From an uncultured Oscillospiraceae bacterium (GTDB lineage: Bacteria > Bacillota > Clostridia > Oscillospirales > Oscillospiraceae): 12,460 nt of DNA. The stretch spans positions 1-12,460 of the forward strand of contig CAKUJN010000060.1 in the NCBI GenBank assembly GCA_934661735.1, in the 5' to 3' direction. The position numbers were made by a program, and so were the translations under genes. Below, piece by piece: positions 7,918 to 12,460 of the stretch. Positions within the stretch are counted from its first letter, which is position 1. Each line of letters starts with the position of its first letter. Below the pieces are notes generated by a model. That model made no database searches. It was not told where the DNA came from and saw nothing but the letters and a program-made list of their open reading frames with translations.

Positions 7918-8376
7918 ATGAATTTCTCTGAAAATCTGGAAAACGCAAAGAATTTTGCAATGGAAGCGGCCACGGTGGCCAAGAATAAGGCCAGACAGGT
8001 AGCGGCAATCGCAAAGACCAATATCTCCATCTATGCCGAGGAAGATAAGATCAAAAAGGCTGAGCAGCAGCTGGGCAAGCTCTACTACCGCGACTATGCC
8101 GTGGGTGAGGAAATGGACACCGCTGAATATCTGCCGTGGTGCCAGAAAATCGACGAGTCCAAGCAGCTGATCGAGGAACTTCGCGCCTACATCGAGGAGC
8201 TGAAGGGCCCGCAGGCCGAGAATGCTCCGGCGGATGTGGACGAGAGCGATTTCGCGCCTGCTGAGGAGCCAGCAGCCGAGCAGCCGTCCGAGGCGCAGCC
8301 GGAGGAGGCTCCCGCCGAGGAAAAAGTGCCCGAGGCGGATGTGGTTATTGAGATCAACCGTCACGACGCGAAATAA
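7918..8376 (+). CDS. Helical protein of unknown function with acidic Pro/Ala/Glu tail
   Basis: I do not recognise a named family. The 152-residue product begins with an amphipathic, alanine- and lysine-rich helical region (about residues 5-60, predicted coiled-coil-like). A second helix with an acidic heptad-like stretch (IDESKQLIEELRAYIEELKG, about 78-97) follows, and then a low-complexity acidic tail rich in A, P and E (about 100-145). It has no signal peptide or membrane segment, so it is probably cytoplasmic. Small helical proteins of this layout are common in Clostridia and are annotated as hypothetical. GAAAGGGG at 7902-7909 lies 8 nt before the ATG. The gene is monocistronic, with its own extended -10 promoter and a strong terminator straight after it, and its codon use looks normal and biased, suggesting reasonable expression. 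Confidence 0.8.
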   Translation: MNFSENLENAKNFAMEAATVAKNKARQVAAIAKTNISIYAEEDKIKKAEQQLGKLYYRDYAVGEEMDTAEYLPWCQKIDESKQLIEELRAYIEELKGPQAENAPADVDESDFAPAEEPAAEQPSEAQPEEAPAEEKVPEADVVIEINRHDAK

Positions 8377-8389
8377 TTGCAGGGAAACG

Positions 8390-8418
8390 AAAAGGACCGC
8401 CGTAAGGCGGTCCTTTTT
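8390..8418. terminator. Intrinsic terminator, possibly bidirectional
   Basis: AAAAGGACCGCC (8390-8401), loop GTAA and GGCGGTCCTTTT (8406-8417) form a 12-bp hairpin ending in a T-run on the plus strand, 13 nt after the preceding stop. On the minus strand it also ends in TTTT, so it could backstop the rrf2 operon arriving from the right. Confidence 0.92.
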
Positions 8419-8474
8419 GTGGTATTACAAGGATTTTCCAGTTCTGCCAGAGTGCTGAATGTGCGGTTTTGCCG

Positions 8475-8500
8475 CAAAACAGGCAGCTTCGGTGAAGCTG
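8475..8500 (-). terminator. Possible terminator after the rrf2 gene
   Basis: On the minus strand, just after the rrf2 stop, CAGCTTC-ACC-GAAGCTG (8500 to 8484) forms a 7-bp hairpin, followed shortly by CCTGTTTTGC. The T-run is short, so this is a weak call. The bidirectional hairpin at 8390-8418 lies further downstream. Confidence 0.45.
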
Positions 8501-8509
8501 GACAAACGG

Positions 8510-8935
8510 CTATATCACATAATCCATCTGCGTTTCATTTTGCAGCAGATCAGCCAGCGTGATGCTGTCAAAGTAATCCAGCGTCAGCTGGTAGTATTTC
8601 CGCCACATCGGCAGCGTTTTGCAGTACGGCGCGCGGGCGCACGGCTCTGCACCGCAGGTCAGGCAGGAAACAGGGGCCAGATCGCCTTCAGTAATGCGGA
8701 GAATTTCGCCGATGCGGCAGTCCTCCGGCGCACGGCAAAGGCGGTAGCCGCCGCCTTTGCCGGCAACGCCCTCAATCAGCTTTTCGCGCGTCAGCGTGGG
8801 GAGAATTTTCTCCAGATACTTCAGCGAAATTTCCTGCCGCTGCGCGACGTCTTTCATGGGAATGTACGCGCCGCTGCGGTGCTCGGCCAGATCCAGCAGA
8901 ACGCGGATGGCATAGCGGCCTCTGGTTGAAATCAT
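8510..8935 (-). CDS. Rrf2-family transcriptional regulator with cysteine cluster (IscR/CymR-like)
   Basis: This 141-residue protein is a typical Rrf2 regulator. It starts with STRGRYAIRVLLDLAEH, carries a winged helix whose recognition part contains SLKYLEKILPTL (residues 37-48), and has the wing GVAGKGGGYRL (56-66). Cysteines lie at 67, 73, 91, 94, 99 and 105; the stretch VSCLTCGAEPCARAPYC occupies the place where IscR-type members bind an iron-sulfur cluster. The histidine ligand of E. coli IscR is not apparent after the last cysteine, which is followed by KTLPMW. Its ATG overlaps the mnmA stop by 4 nt (ATGA), and AGGAGG is 7 nt upstream. Being in one unit with cysK and mnmA, it probably regulates sulfur or Fe-S metabolism, and possibly its own operon through the palindrome at 11200-11223. 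Whether it is functionally an IscR or a CymR cannot be settled from sequence. Confidence 0.88.
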   Translation of the reverse strand: MISTRGRYAIRVLLDLAEHRSGAYIPMKDVAQRQEISLKYLEKILPTLTREKLIEGVAGKGGGYRLCRAPEDCRIGEILRITEGDLAPVSCLTCGAEPCARAPYCKTLPMWRKYYQLTLDYFDSITLADLLQNETQMDYVI

Positions 8936-10023
8936 GGCAGTTCCTCCTTGTGTGCGGGCGTGCGCTCAATGACGCCGCCGCCAAGTACGACGTCGCCGTC
9001 GTAGAAAACAGCGGCCTGTCCAGGCGTGACGGCACGCTGCGGCCTGTCAAAGTCAATCCGTGCCCGACCGTCGGAGAGTGGTGTGACAGCGGCGCCCTGC
9101 TCCGGCTGGCGGTAGCGCGTTTTGACCTTGCAGCGGACGGGGGAGTGCGGCGCTTCGCCGGAAATCCAGTTGCATTCGGAAACACATGCCGTGCGGCTGA
9201 GCAGATCCTCTGCACTGCCGAGCGTGACGGTATTGCGCTCCGGACAGATAGCGCAGACATAGCGCTTTTCCGGCAGATCGAGGCCGAGTCCGCGGTGCTG
9301 ACCGATGGTGTAGCGGATGATTCCGCCGTGGAGGCCGAGGACAGTGCCATCCGGTGAAATGAAGTCGCCGGACGGGCAGGGAGCGCCGGTGAAGCGCTCG
9401 ATGATTTTTGCGTAGTCGCCGTCCGGAATAAAGCAGATGTCCTGACTGTCCGGCTTGTGCGCGTTGACAAAGCCGCATGCCTCCGCGATTTCGCGCGTCT
9501 GCGTTTTACGAAGCGCGCCAAGCGGGAACAGCGTGTGCGCCAGCTGCTCCTGCGTCATGGCATACAGCACATAGCTCTGATCCTTTGTTTCGTCCAGTGC
9601 CTTTCGCAGACGGTATTTTCCGCCTGCGCAGTCGATTCGCGCATAGTGGCCGGTGGCAACATATTCACAGCCGAGCAGCCGCGCGCGGTCAAAGAGCCTG
9701 TCGAATTTCATATAGCGGTTACAGTCGATGCAGGGGTTCGGCGTGATGCCGGAGAGATAGCTGGAGACGAATTTTCCGATGACCCTTTCCCGAAAATCGT
9801 CCGCGAAATTGAACACATAATAGCGCATGCCGAGCCTTGCGGCTACGGCGCGCGCATCCTCCACATCGTCCAGCGAGCAGCAGCTGTGCGCGCGGGAAAT
9901 GCCCGCGTCGTCGTTTGTATAGAGTTTCATCGTACAGCCGGTGCACTCGTTTTTTCCGTCTGTCAGCAGCTTTGCGGCAACGGAGGAATCGACGCCGCCG
10001 CTCATTGCGACAAGTATTTTCAT
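8932..10023 (-). CDS. mnmA: tRNA-specific 2-thiouridylase
   Basis: MnmA adenylates uridine 34 of tRNA-Lys, -Glu and -Gln and inserts sulfur delivered from a cysteine desulfurase. The 363-residue protein has the ATP pyrophosphatase loop SGGVDSS at 8-14 and the conserved blocks TPNPCIDCNRYMKF (95-107) and ATGHYARI (123-130). Both catalytic cysteines, Cys98 in NPC and Cys197 in SQDICF, are present, with GQHRGLG near 241-247. The segment HSCCSLDDVEDARAVA near 47-61 is typical of the clostridial variant. GGAGG lies only 4 nt before the ATG, a short spacing. It sits after cysK and overlaps the rrf2 regulator, whereas in many bacteria an iscR/cymR-like gene, a desulfurase and mnmA cluster; no desulfurase gene is in this window. 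Confidence 0.95.
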   Translation of the reverse strand: MKILVAMSGGVDSSVAAKLLTDGKNECTGCTMKLYTNDDAGISRAHSCCSLDDVEDARAVAARLGMRYYVFNFADDFRERVIGKFVSSYLSGITPNPCIDCNRYMKFDRLFDRARLLGCEYVATGHYARIDCAGGKYRLRKALDETKDQSYVLYAMTQEQLAHTLFPLGALRKTQTREIAEACGFVNAHKPDSQDICFIPDGDYAKIIERFTGAPCPSGDFISPDGTVLGLHGGIIRYTIGQHRGLGLDLPEKRYVCAICPERNTVTLGSAEDLLSRTACVSECNWISGEAPHSPVRCKVKTRYRQPEQGAAVTPLSDGRARIDFDRPQRAVTPGQAAVFYDGDVVLGGGVIERTPAHKEELP

Positions 10024-10044
10024 AAAGCCTCCGGATGGAACGTC

Positions 10045-10067
10045 AAAGGGGGCCGAGGCCCCCTTTT
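10045..10067 (-). terminator. Hairpin between cysK and mnmA
   Basis: A 9-bp GC-rich hairpin (AAAGGGGGC, loop, GCCCCCTTT on either strand) lies 16 nt after the cysK stop and 21 nt before the mnmA start. On the transcribed minus strand it ends in only TTTG, so termination is probably partial. No convincing separate mnmA promoter is visible between it and mnmA, so readthrough may supply mnmA-rrf2. Confidence 0.7.
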
Positions 10068-10082
10068 GGATTGTGTTTGATT

Positions 10083-11015
10083 TCAGTCCGCGAACAGCGG
10101 CGTGGACAGATACCGGTCGCCGGTGTCCGGAAGCAGCACGACAATGGTTTTGCCCTCATTTTCCGGCCGCTTTGCAAGCTCGATGGCCGCATGCACTGCT
10201 GCGCCCGAGGAAATACCAACCAGCACGCCCTCGCGGCGGCCGAATTCTTTGCCGGCGGCAAACGCGTCGTCGTTTTCAACGGCGATGATTTCATCGTAGA
10301 CCGTTGTATCCAGAACGTCCGGCACAAAGCCTGCGCCGATGCCCTGAATCTTATGCGGTCCGGCTACGCCGGTAGAGAGAACGGCGGAGGACTTCGGCTC
10401 TACGGCGACAACTTTGACATTCGGGTTCTTCGACTTGAGATACTGGCCAACGCCGGTGATGGTGCCGCCGGTACCGACGCCTGCAACGAAATAATCGACC
10501 TTTCCGTCCGTATCCGCCCAGATTTCGGGGCCGGTGGTCTCAAAATGCGCCTTCGGGTTGGCGGGATTGACAAACTGCCCAGGGACAAAGCTGTTCGGGA
10601 TTTCCGCCGCAAGCTCGTTCGCCTTTGCAATTGCTCCCTTCATGCCCTTTGCGCCCTCGGTCAGAACCAGCTCCGCGCCGTAGGCCTTCATCAACTGGCG
10701 CCGCTCGACTGACATGGTTTCCGGCATGACAATGATAATGCGGTAGCCGCGTGCGGCGGCCACGGACGCAAGGCCGATGCCGGTGTTGCCGGAGGTCGGT
10801 TCGATGATGACCGAGCCTTCTTTCAGAAGTCCTTTCTGCTCGGCGTCGTCAATCATGGCCTTTGCGATACGGTCCTTGACCGAGCCGGCGGGATTGAGGT
10901 ATTCCAGCTTTGCCAGCAGGCGGGCTTTCAGACCATAAATCTTTTCAAGATGAGTGAGCTCAAGAAGCGGAGTTTTACCGATCAGCTGATCTGCGGAACT
11001 ATAAATTCTGGACAT
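10083..11015 (-). CDS. cysK: Cysteine synthase (O-acetylserine sulfhydrylase)
   Basis: CysK condenses O-acetylserine with sulfide to give cysteine, using pyridoxal phosphate. The 310-residue length is standard. The PLP lysine is Lys47 in NPAGSVKDR, the substrate loop TSGNTG is at 74-79, the phosphate-binding GTGGT is at 181-185, [10 protein letters not shown] at 221-230 is typical of CysK, and the SSG that contacts the pyridine nitrogen is at 269-271. AAGGAG (11024-11029, - strand) is 8 nt before the ATG. It is preceded by a 31-codon Cys-rich ORF and a promoter with a palindromic operator, and followed by mnmA and an Rrf2 regulator. In B. subtilis, CysK itself is a partner of the Rrf2-type cysteine regulator CymR, so the shared unit is suggestive. 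CysM or a cystathionine synthase is less likely given the motifs. Confidence 0.95.
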   Translation of the reverse strand: MSRIYSSADQLIGKTPLLELTHLEKIYGLKARLLAKLEYLNPAGSVKDRIAKAMIDDAEQKGLLKEGSVIIEPTSGNTGIGLASVAAARGYRIIIVMPETMSVERRQLMKAYGAELVLTEGAKGMKGAIAKANELAAEIPNSFVPGQFVNPANPKAHFETTGPEIWADTDGKVDYFVAGVGTGGTITGVGQYLKSKNPNVKVVAVEPKSSAVLSTGVAGPHKIQGIGAGFVPDVLDTTVYDEIIAVENDDAFAAGKEFGRREGVLVGISSGAAVHAAIELAKRPENEGKTIVVLLPDTGDRYLSTPLFAD

Positions 11016-11066
11016 AATATCGTCTCCTTAATCTGTATTGTCGTTATAATGAAATTGAATTGTGTA

Positions 11067-11162
11067 TCAGACGGAAAGGCAGGACACCCGACAGGCATCC
11101 GCGGCAGTGCAGCGCCGACAGCGATCTGTGACATGCGTACTGGCAGCAATTATCTTCTTCAT
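11067..11162 (-). CDS. Putative cysteine-rich leader peptide upstream of cysK
   Basis: This 31-codon ORF starts with ATG at 11162 and ends with TGA at 11067-11069. The upstream AAGGAGG at 11174-11180 is a near-perfect Shine-Dalgarno, though the 11-nt spacing is long. The product begins MKKIIAAS and its second half is DRCRRCTAADACRVSC, giving four cysteines (residues 15, 18, 24, 28) in 14 residues with arginines between. It lies between the promoter at 11222-11250 and cysK, whose ATG is 51 nt after its stop. Position, size and codon content fit a leader peptide whose translation responds to Cys-tRNA supply. Arg/Cys leader peptides are known before sulfur genes in Actinobacteria, and the resemblance may be convergent. 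Alternatively it may be a small metal- or redox-binding protein, or an untranslated chance ORF. Confidence 0.6.
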   Translation of the reverse strand: MKKIIAASTHVTDRCRRCTAADACRVSCLSV

Positions 11163-11199
11163 ACGCTGTTCCGCCTCCTTAACTGCAACTGAATCAACC

Positions 11200-11223
11200 A
11201 CTCAACCAGTAGGTTGGTTAAGT
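11200..11223. promoter_or_regulatory. Palindromic operator at the cysK-leader start site
   Basis: Read on the minus strand, ACTTAACCA-N6-TGGTTGAGT is an imperfect dyad with 8 of 9 arm positions matching. Its core is the perfect repeat CAACC-TACT-GGTTG. It overlaps the end of the -10 box and the expected transcription start of the cysK unit, an ideal place for a repressor. A further half-site-like TCAACCA is at 11194-11200. The Rrf2 regulator of the same unit is the obvious candidate protein, but this is inferred from position only. Confidence 0.6.
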
Positions 11224-11250
11224 TATACAACAGGAGGGGACGTTTGTCAA
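11222..11250 (-). promoter_or_regulatory. Sigma-A promoter of the leader ORF-cysK-mnmA-rrf2 unit
   Basis: On the minus strand a perfect TTGACA (11245-11250) is followed after 17 nt by TATAAC (11222-11227). Transcription should start near 11215, leaving about 53 nt before the Cys-rich ORF and about 200 nt before cysK. Confidence 0.85.
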
Positions 11251-11324
11251 GCGCTGTTTCGGAAAAATTTTCTTCTGGTTAAACGTGGAGGGTGAAAACA
11301 AGGGCTGGCGGCGAAAAATGGTAC

Positions 11325-11352
11325 TTGCAATATGCGGAATCTGTGTTATAAT
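11325..11352 (+). promoter_or_regulatory. Extended -10 promoter of the riboswitch-hydrogenase transcript
   Basis: TTGCAA (11325-11330), a 16-nt spacer and a perfect TATAAT (11347-11352) preceded by TGT give a good sigma-A promoter. The start should be near 11359, 12 nt before P1 of the riboswitch. It diverges from the cysK promoter about 75 bp away. Confidence 0.85.
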
Positions 11353-11370
11353 GAACATACAAATTGATAA

Positions 11371-11502
11371 GGGACAGTTCGCGCAAGCTTTTTGCAGGCG
11401 GAATGGGGTGAGAGTCCCCGCGAGTCGGTCACTGTGATGCTTCCGTGAGAAGATAAGTCAGATCTGCTGAGGGCTGTCCTGTGCCTTGCCATCACCGAGG
11501 CC
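11371..11502 (+). ncRNA. Cobalamin riboswitch aptamer (compact form)
   Basis: The order of conserved elements is that of a cobalamin riboswitch. P1 pairs GGGACAG (11371-11377) with CTGTCCT (11474-11480). GGAAT precedes a hairpin GGGG-TGAGAGT-CCCC (11405-11419, the GGTGnnAnTCC block), followed by the CACTGTGATG block (11430-11439) and a B12 box variant AAGTCAGATCTGC (11455-11467). Between these two blocks only a small CTTC-GAAG hairpin is present, so the peripheral P7-P11 arms are missing or very short. A hairpin with stem GCCT/AGGC (11483-11501) exposes a loop whose ACCGA (11494-11498, last base in the stem) is complementary to TCGGT in L5 (11425-11429), as expected for the L5-L13 kissing contact. 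TPP and Moco elements do not fit. The 3' side continues into the terminator at 11542-11572. Confidence 0.85.
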
Positions 11503-11541
11503 GAACGAATCTATCCCTCAGCAGGCTTTGGGACAAGCTTT

Positions 11542-11576
11542 CCGTGCGGTCATGATGGCTGTGCGGTTTTTTGTTT
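11542..11576 (+). terminator. Riboswitch expression-platform terminator
   Basis: CCGTGCGGTCA (11542-11552) can pair with TGGCTGTGCGG (11556-11566), counting four G-U wobbles, around a 3-nt loop, and TTTTTTGTTT follows. TGATGGC (11553-11559), in its loop and right arm, is perfectly complementary to GCCATCA (11488-11494) in the loop of the upstream kissing hairpin. Ligand-free RNA could use that pairing to block the terminator, giving an OFF switch when cobalamin is bound. The stem has several wobbles, so the call is less certain than for the downstream terminator. Confidence 0.6.
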
Positions 11577-11690
11577 GCCCCCGTGCTATTTGGGAGATGG
11601 CGCGGTGCAATATGGAGAGTATTTCTCCGTTCAACAATGGCAGTCAAGACCGTCTGCGCGTTCCCCCTTGCGCGGACTCTGCCGCCTCAC
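11577..11690 (+). other. Unrecognised structured leader segment between two terminators
   Basis: No credible gene lies here. An open frame continues through it but lacks a ribosome binding site and spans both terminators. Two hairpins are visible: GGAGA-GTATT-TCTCC (11614-11628), and a larger one with outer stem GGCAG/CTGCC (11639-11643 with 11679-11683), an 8-nt left bulge and inner stem GTCTGCGCG/TGCGCGGAC (11652-11660 with 11669-11677, one G-U, and a possible G-U closing pair). It matches no riboswitch or T-box consensus I know. Its place directly before a terminator suggests a second sensing or antitermination element, but this is inference. Confidence 0.4.
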
Positions 11691-11739
11691 GCCGGATGCT
11701 TGCTGACAGGGACCAGCGAGCATCCGGCCGTTGTTTTTT
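11691..11739 (+). terminator. Second intrinsic terminator, 46 nt upstream of the hydrogenase gene
   Basis: GCCGGATGCTTGCTG (11691-11705), an 8-nt loop and CAGCGAGCATCCGGC (11714-11728) form a 15-bp stem with one G-U pair, followed by TTGTTTTTT (11731-11739). It is in the leader of the hydrogenase transcript, so it must be conditional or leaky for the gene to be expressed from the upstream promoter. No promoter was recognised between it and the ATG. Confidence 0.88.
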
Positions 11740-11785
11740 ACTGCCGCGCCGGCGGCATAAAAACCGATACCACAGGAGGAAGCAT

Positions 11786-12460
11786 ATGAGAGGAATTCCG
11801 TCACTGATTACCGATATCCGGAAAAAGGTATTCGCCGAGGTTGCGCGGATGGCCTATTCCGGCGACTATACGCAGATGGAGGACATTCCATTCCGTATTG
11901 TGCCTGGCAGCAGCCCGCTGCACCGCGAATCGGTGTTTCTTGAGCGTGCGATTGCAGGCGAGCGCGTGCGGCTTGCGATGGGCCTTTCGCTCCAGCCGGT
12001 GCAGACGCGCACTCTGTTGACCGAGGGTATGGATCAGGCGGCGATTGCCGAACAGTATTATGAGCCGCCGCTGGTCAACATCATTCCCTACGCGTGCCAC
12101 GCGTGCCCCACGCGGCGCTACTGGGCGACGGAGCTGTGTCAGGGCTGCCTTGCGGCTTCGTGCCAGCAGGTCTGCCCGAAGGGCGCGATCAAGTTTGTCA
12201 ACGGCAGAAGCCGCATCACCGAAAGCCAGTGCATCAAGTGCGGCAAGTGTGCCAAAGCGTGTCCGTATCACGCGATTGTCTATCTGGAACGGCCGTGTCA
12301 GGCTGCATGCGGTATGGACGCTATCGGTGTGGACGAGTACGACAAGGCGAAGATCGACTATGACCGCTGTGTCTCCTGCGGCCAGTGTCTGGTCAGCTGT
12401 CCGTTCGGCGCAATTGTGGACAAGAGTCAGATCTATCAGGTCATCCGCGCCATGCTGGAG
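11786..12460 (+). CDS. [FeFe] hydrogenase, group-B-like, N-terminal part (runs off the window)
   Basis: The reading frame stays open for 225 codons to the window edge. After a helical N-terminus (IRKKVFAEVARMAYSGDY, about 11-28) comes EPPLVNIIPYACHACPTRR with Cys104 and Cys107. Three [4Fe-4S] motifs follow: Cys118, 121, 126 and 130; Cys149, 152, 155 and 159; and Cys195, 198, 201 and 205, the last two in classic CxxCxxCxxxCP form. Cys171 and Cys175 in RPCQAACGMDAIG complete a pattern I recognise from monomeric clostridial group B [FeFe] hydrogenases. The H-cluster domain would lie beyond the window, so catalysis cannot be confirmed and a stand-alone ferredoxin-like protein remains possible. 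AGGAGG at 11774-11779 is 6 nt before the ATG. The gene is preceded by a B12 riboswitch and a second terminator. Confidence 0.8.
   Translation, partial: MRGIPSLITDIRKKVFAEVARMAYSGDYTQMEDIPFRIVPGSSPLHRESVFLERAIAGERVRLAMGLSLQPVQTRTLLTEGMDQAAIAEQYYEPPLVNIIPYACHACPTRRYWATELCQGCLAASCQQVCPKGAIKFVNGRSRITESQCIKCGKCAKACPYHAIVYLERPCQAACGMDAIGVDEYDKAKIDYDRCVSCGQCLVSCPFGAIVDKSQIYQVIRAMLE

Noticed and set aside
8461..8480. Palindrome GTTTTGC-C-GCAAAAC after the convergent genes
   Set aside because: It overlaps the weak rrf2 terminator region and has no partner copy; most likely part of the transcript-end structure rather than an operator.
11043..11050. TATAAT/TATAAC-like boxes on both strands between cysK and its leader ORF
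   Set aside because: No acceptable -35 element at 16-18 nt on either strand; the A/T-rich stretch is better read as unstructured RNA before the cysK start.
11021..11073. Possible CGTCT/AGACG pairing between the end of the Cys-rich ORF (11069-11073) and the cysK ribosome binding site (11021-11025)
   Set aside because: Only 5 bp across a long A/T-rich loop; too weak to claim as the attenuation mechanism, though its position is where one would look.
11571..11789. Open frame of about 72 codons starting at TTG in the hydrogenase leader
   Set aside because: No ribosome binding site; it begins inside the T-run of one terminator, crosses a second terminator and ends over the real hydrogenase start. 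The composition is explained by RNA hairpins.
11800..12271. Minus-strand frame of 156 codons opposite the hydrogenase
   Set aside because: It is antisense to a frame with three classic CxxCxxCxxxCP motifs and has no ribosome binding site or recognisable domain.
1..12460. Mobile elements, CRISPR arrays, tRNA or rRNA genes, toxin-antitoxin or phage-defence genes
   Set aside because: Looked for on both strands; no transposase, integrase, regularly spaced repeats, tRNA cloverleaf or rRNA signature was seen.

Overview
The window reads as a moderately GC-rich (by eye a little over half G+C) chromosomal segment from an anaerobic Firmicute, most likely a gut-type clostridium. Supporting signs are near-perfect AGGAGG ribosome binding sites on almost every gene, sigma-A type promoters, the YmfF/YmfH peptidase-like pair, a short clostridial-type MnmA, an Rrf2 regulator and a group-B-like [FeFe] hydrogenase. 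I see no phage, transposon, CRISPR, tRNA or rRNA sequence. The assignment to Clostridia is inferred from these features; no database was searched.

Layout. Positions 2-2158 (+) hold a P-loop nucleotide kinase, a flavodoxin and a membrane-anchored endonuclease/exonuclease/phosphatase-fold protein. A strong hairpin terminator (2181-2216) separates them from the convergent pair prmA and a membrane-anchored putative glycoside hydrolase (4261 down to 2238, -). A compact divergent promoter region (4288-4352) serves prmA leftward and ymfF-ymfH-lgt rightward (4395-7824). A single gene for a helical, acidic-tailed protein of unknown function (7918-8376) follows with its own extended -10 promoter and ends at a hairpin terminator that could serve both strands.

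Sulfur block (11250 down to 8510, -). A consensus promoter overlapped by a palindromic operator is followed by a 31-codon ORF with four Cys codons, then cysK, a hairpin, mnmA, and an Rrf2-family regulator overlapping mnmA by 4 nt. Cysteine synthesis, use of cysteine sulfur for tRNA thiolation, and a cysteine-bearing regulator therefore sit in one transcriptional unit. The small Cys-rich ORF looks like a leader peptide that could sense cysteine supply.

Right end (11325-12460, +). An extended -10 promoter drives a leader of about 430 nt containing a compact cobalamin riboswitch. It shows P1, P3, the B12 box, a hairpin whose loop can kiss L5, and a terminator with a plausible antiterminator. About 115 nt of further folded but unrecognised sequence follow, then a second strong terminator, then the start of a [4Fe-4S]-rich group-B-like [FeFe] hydrogenase that runs off the window. 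A B12 riboswitch plus a second attenuator ahead of a hydrogenase, and the Cys-rich leader ahead of cysK, are the two most unusual items here.
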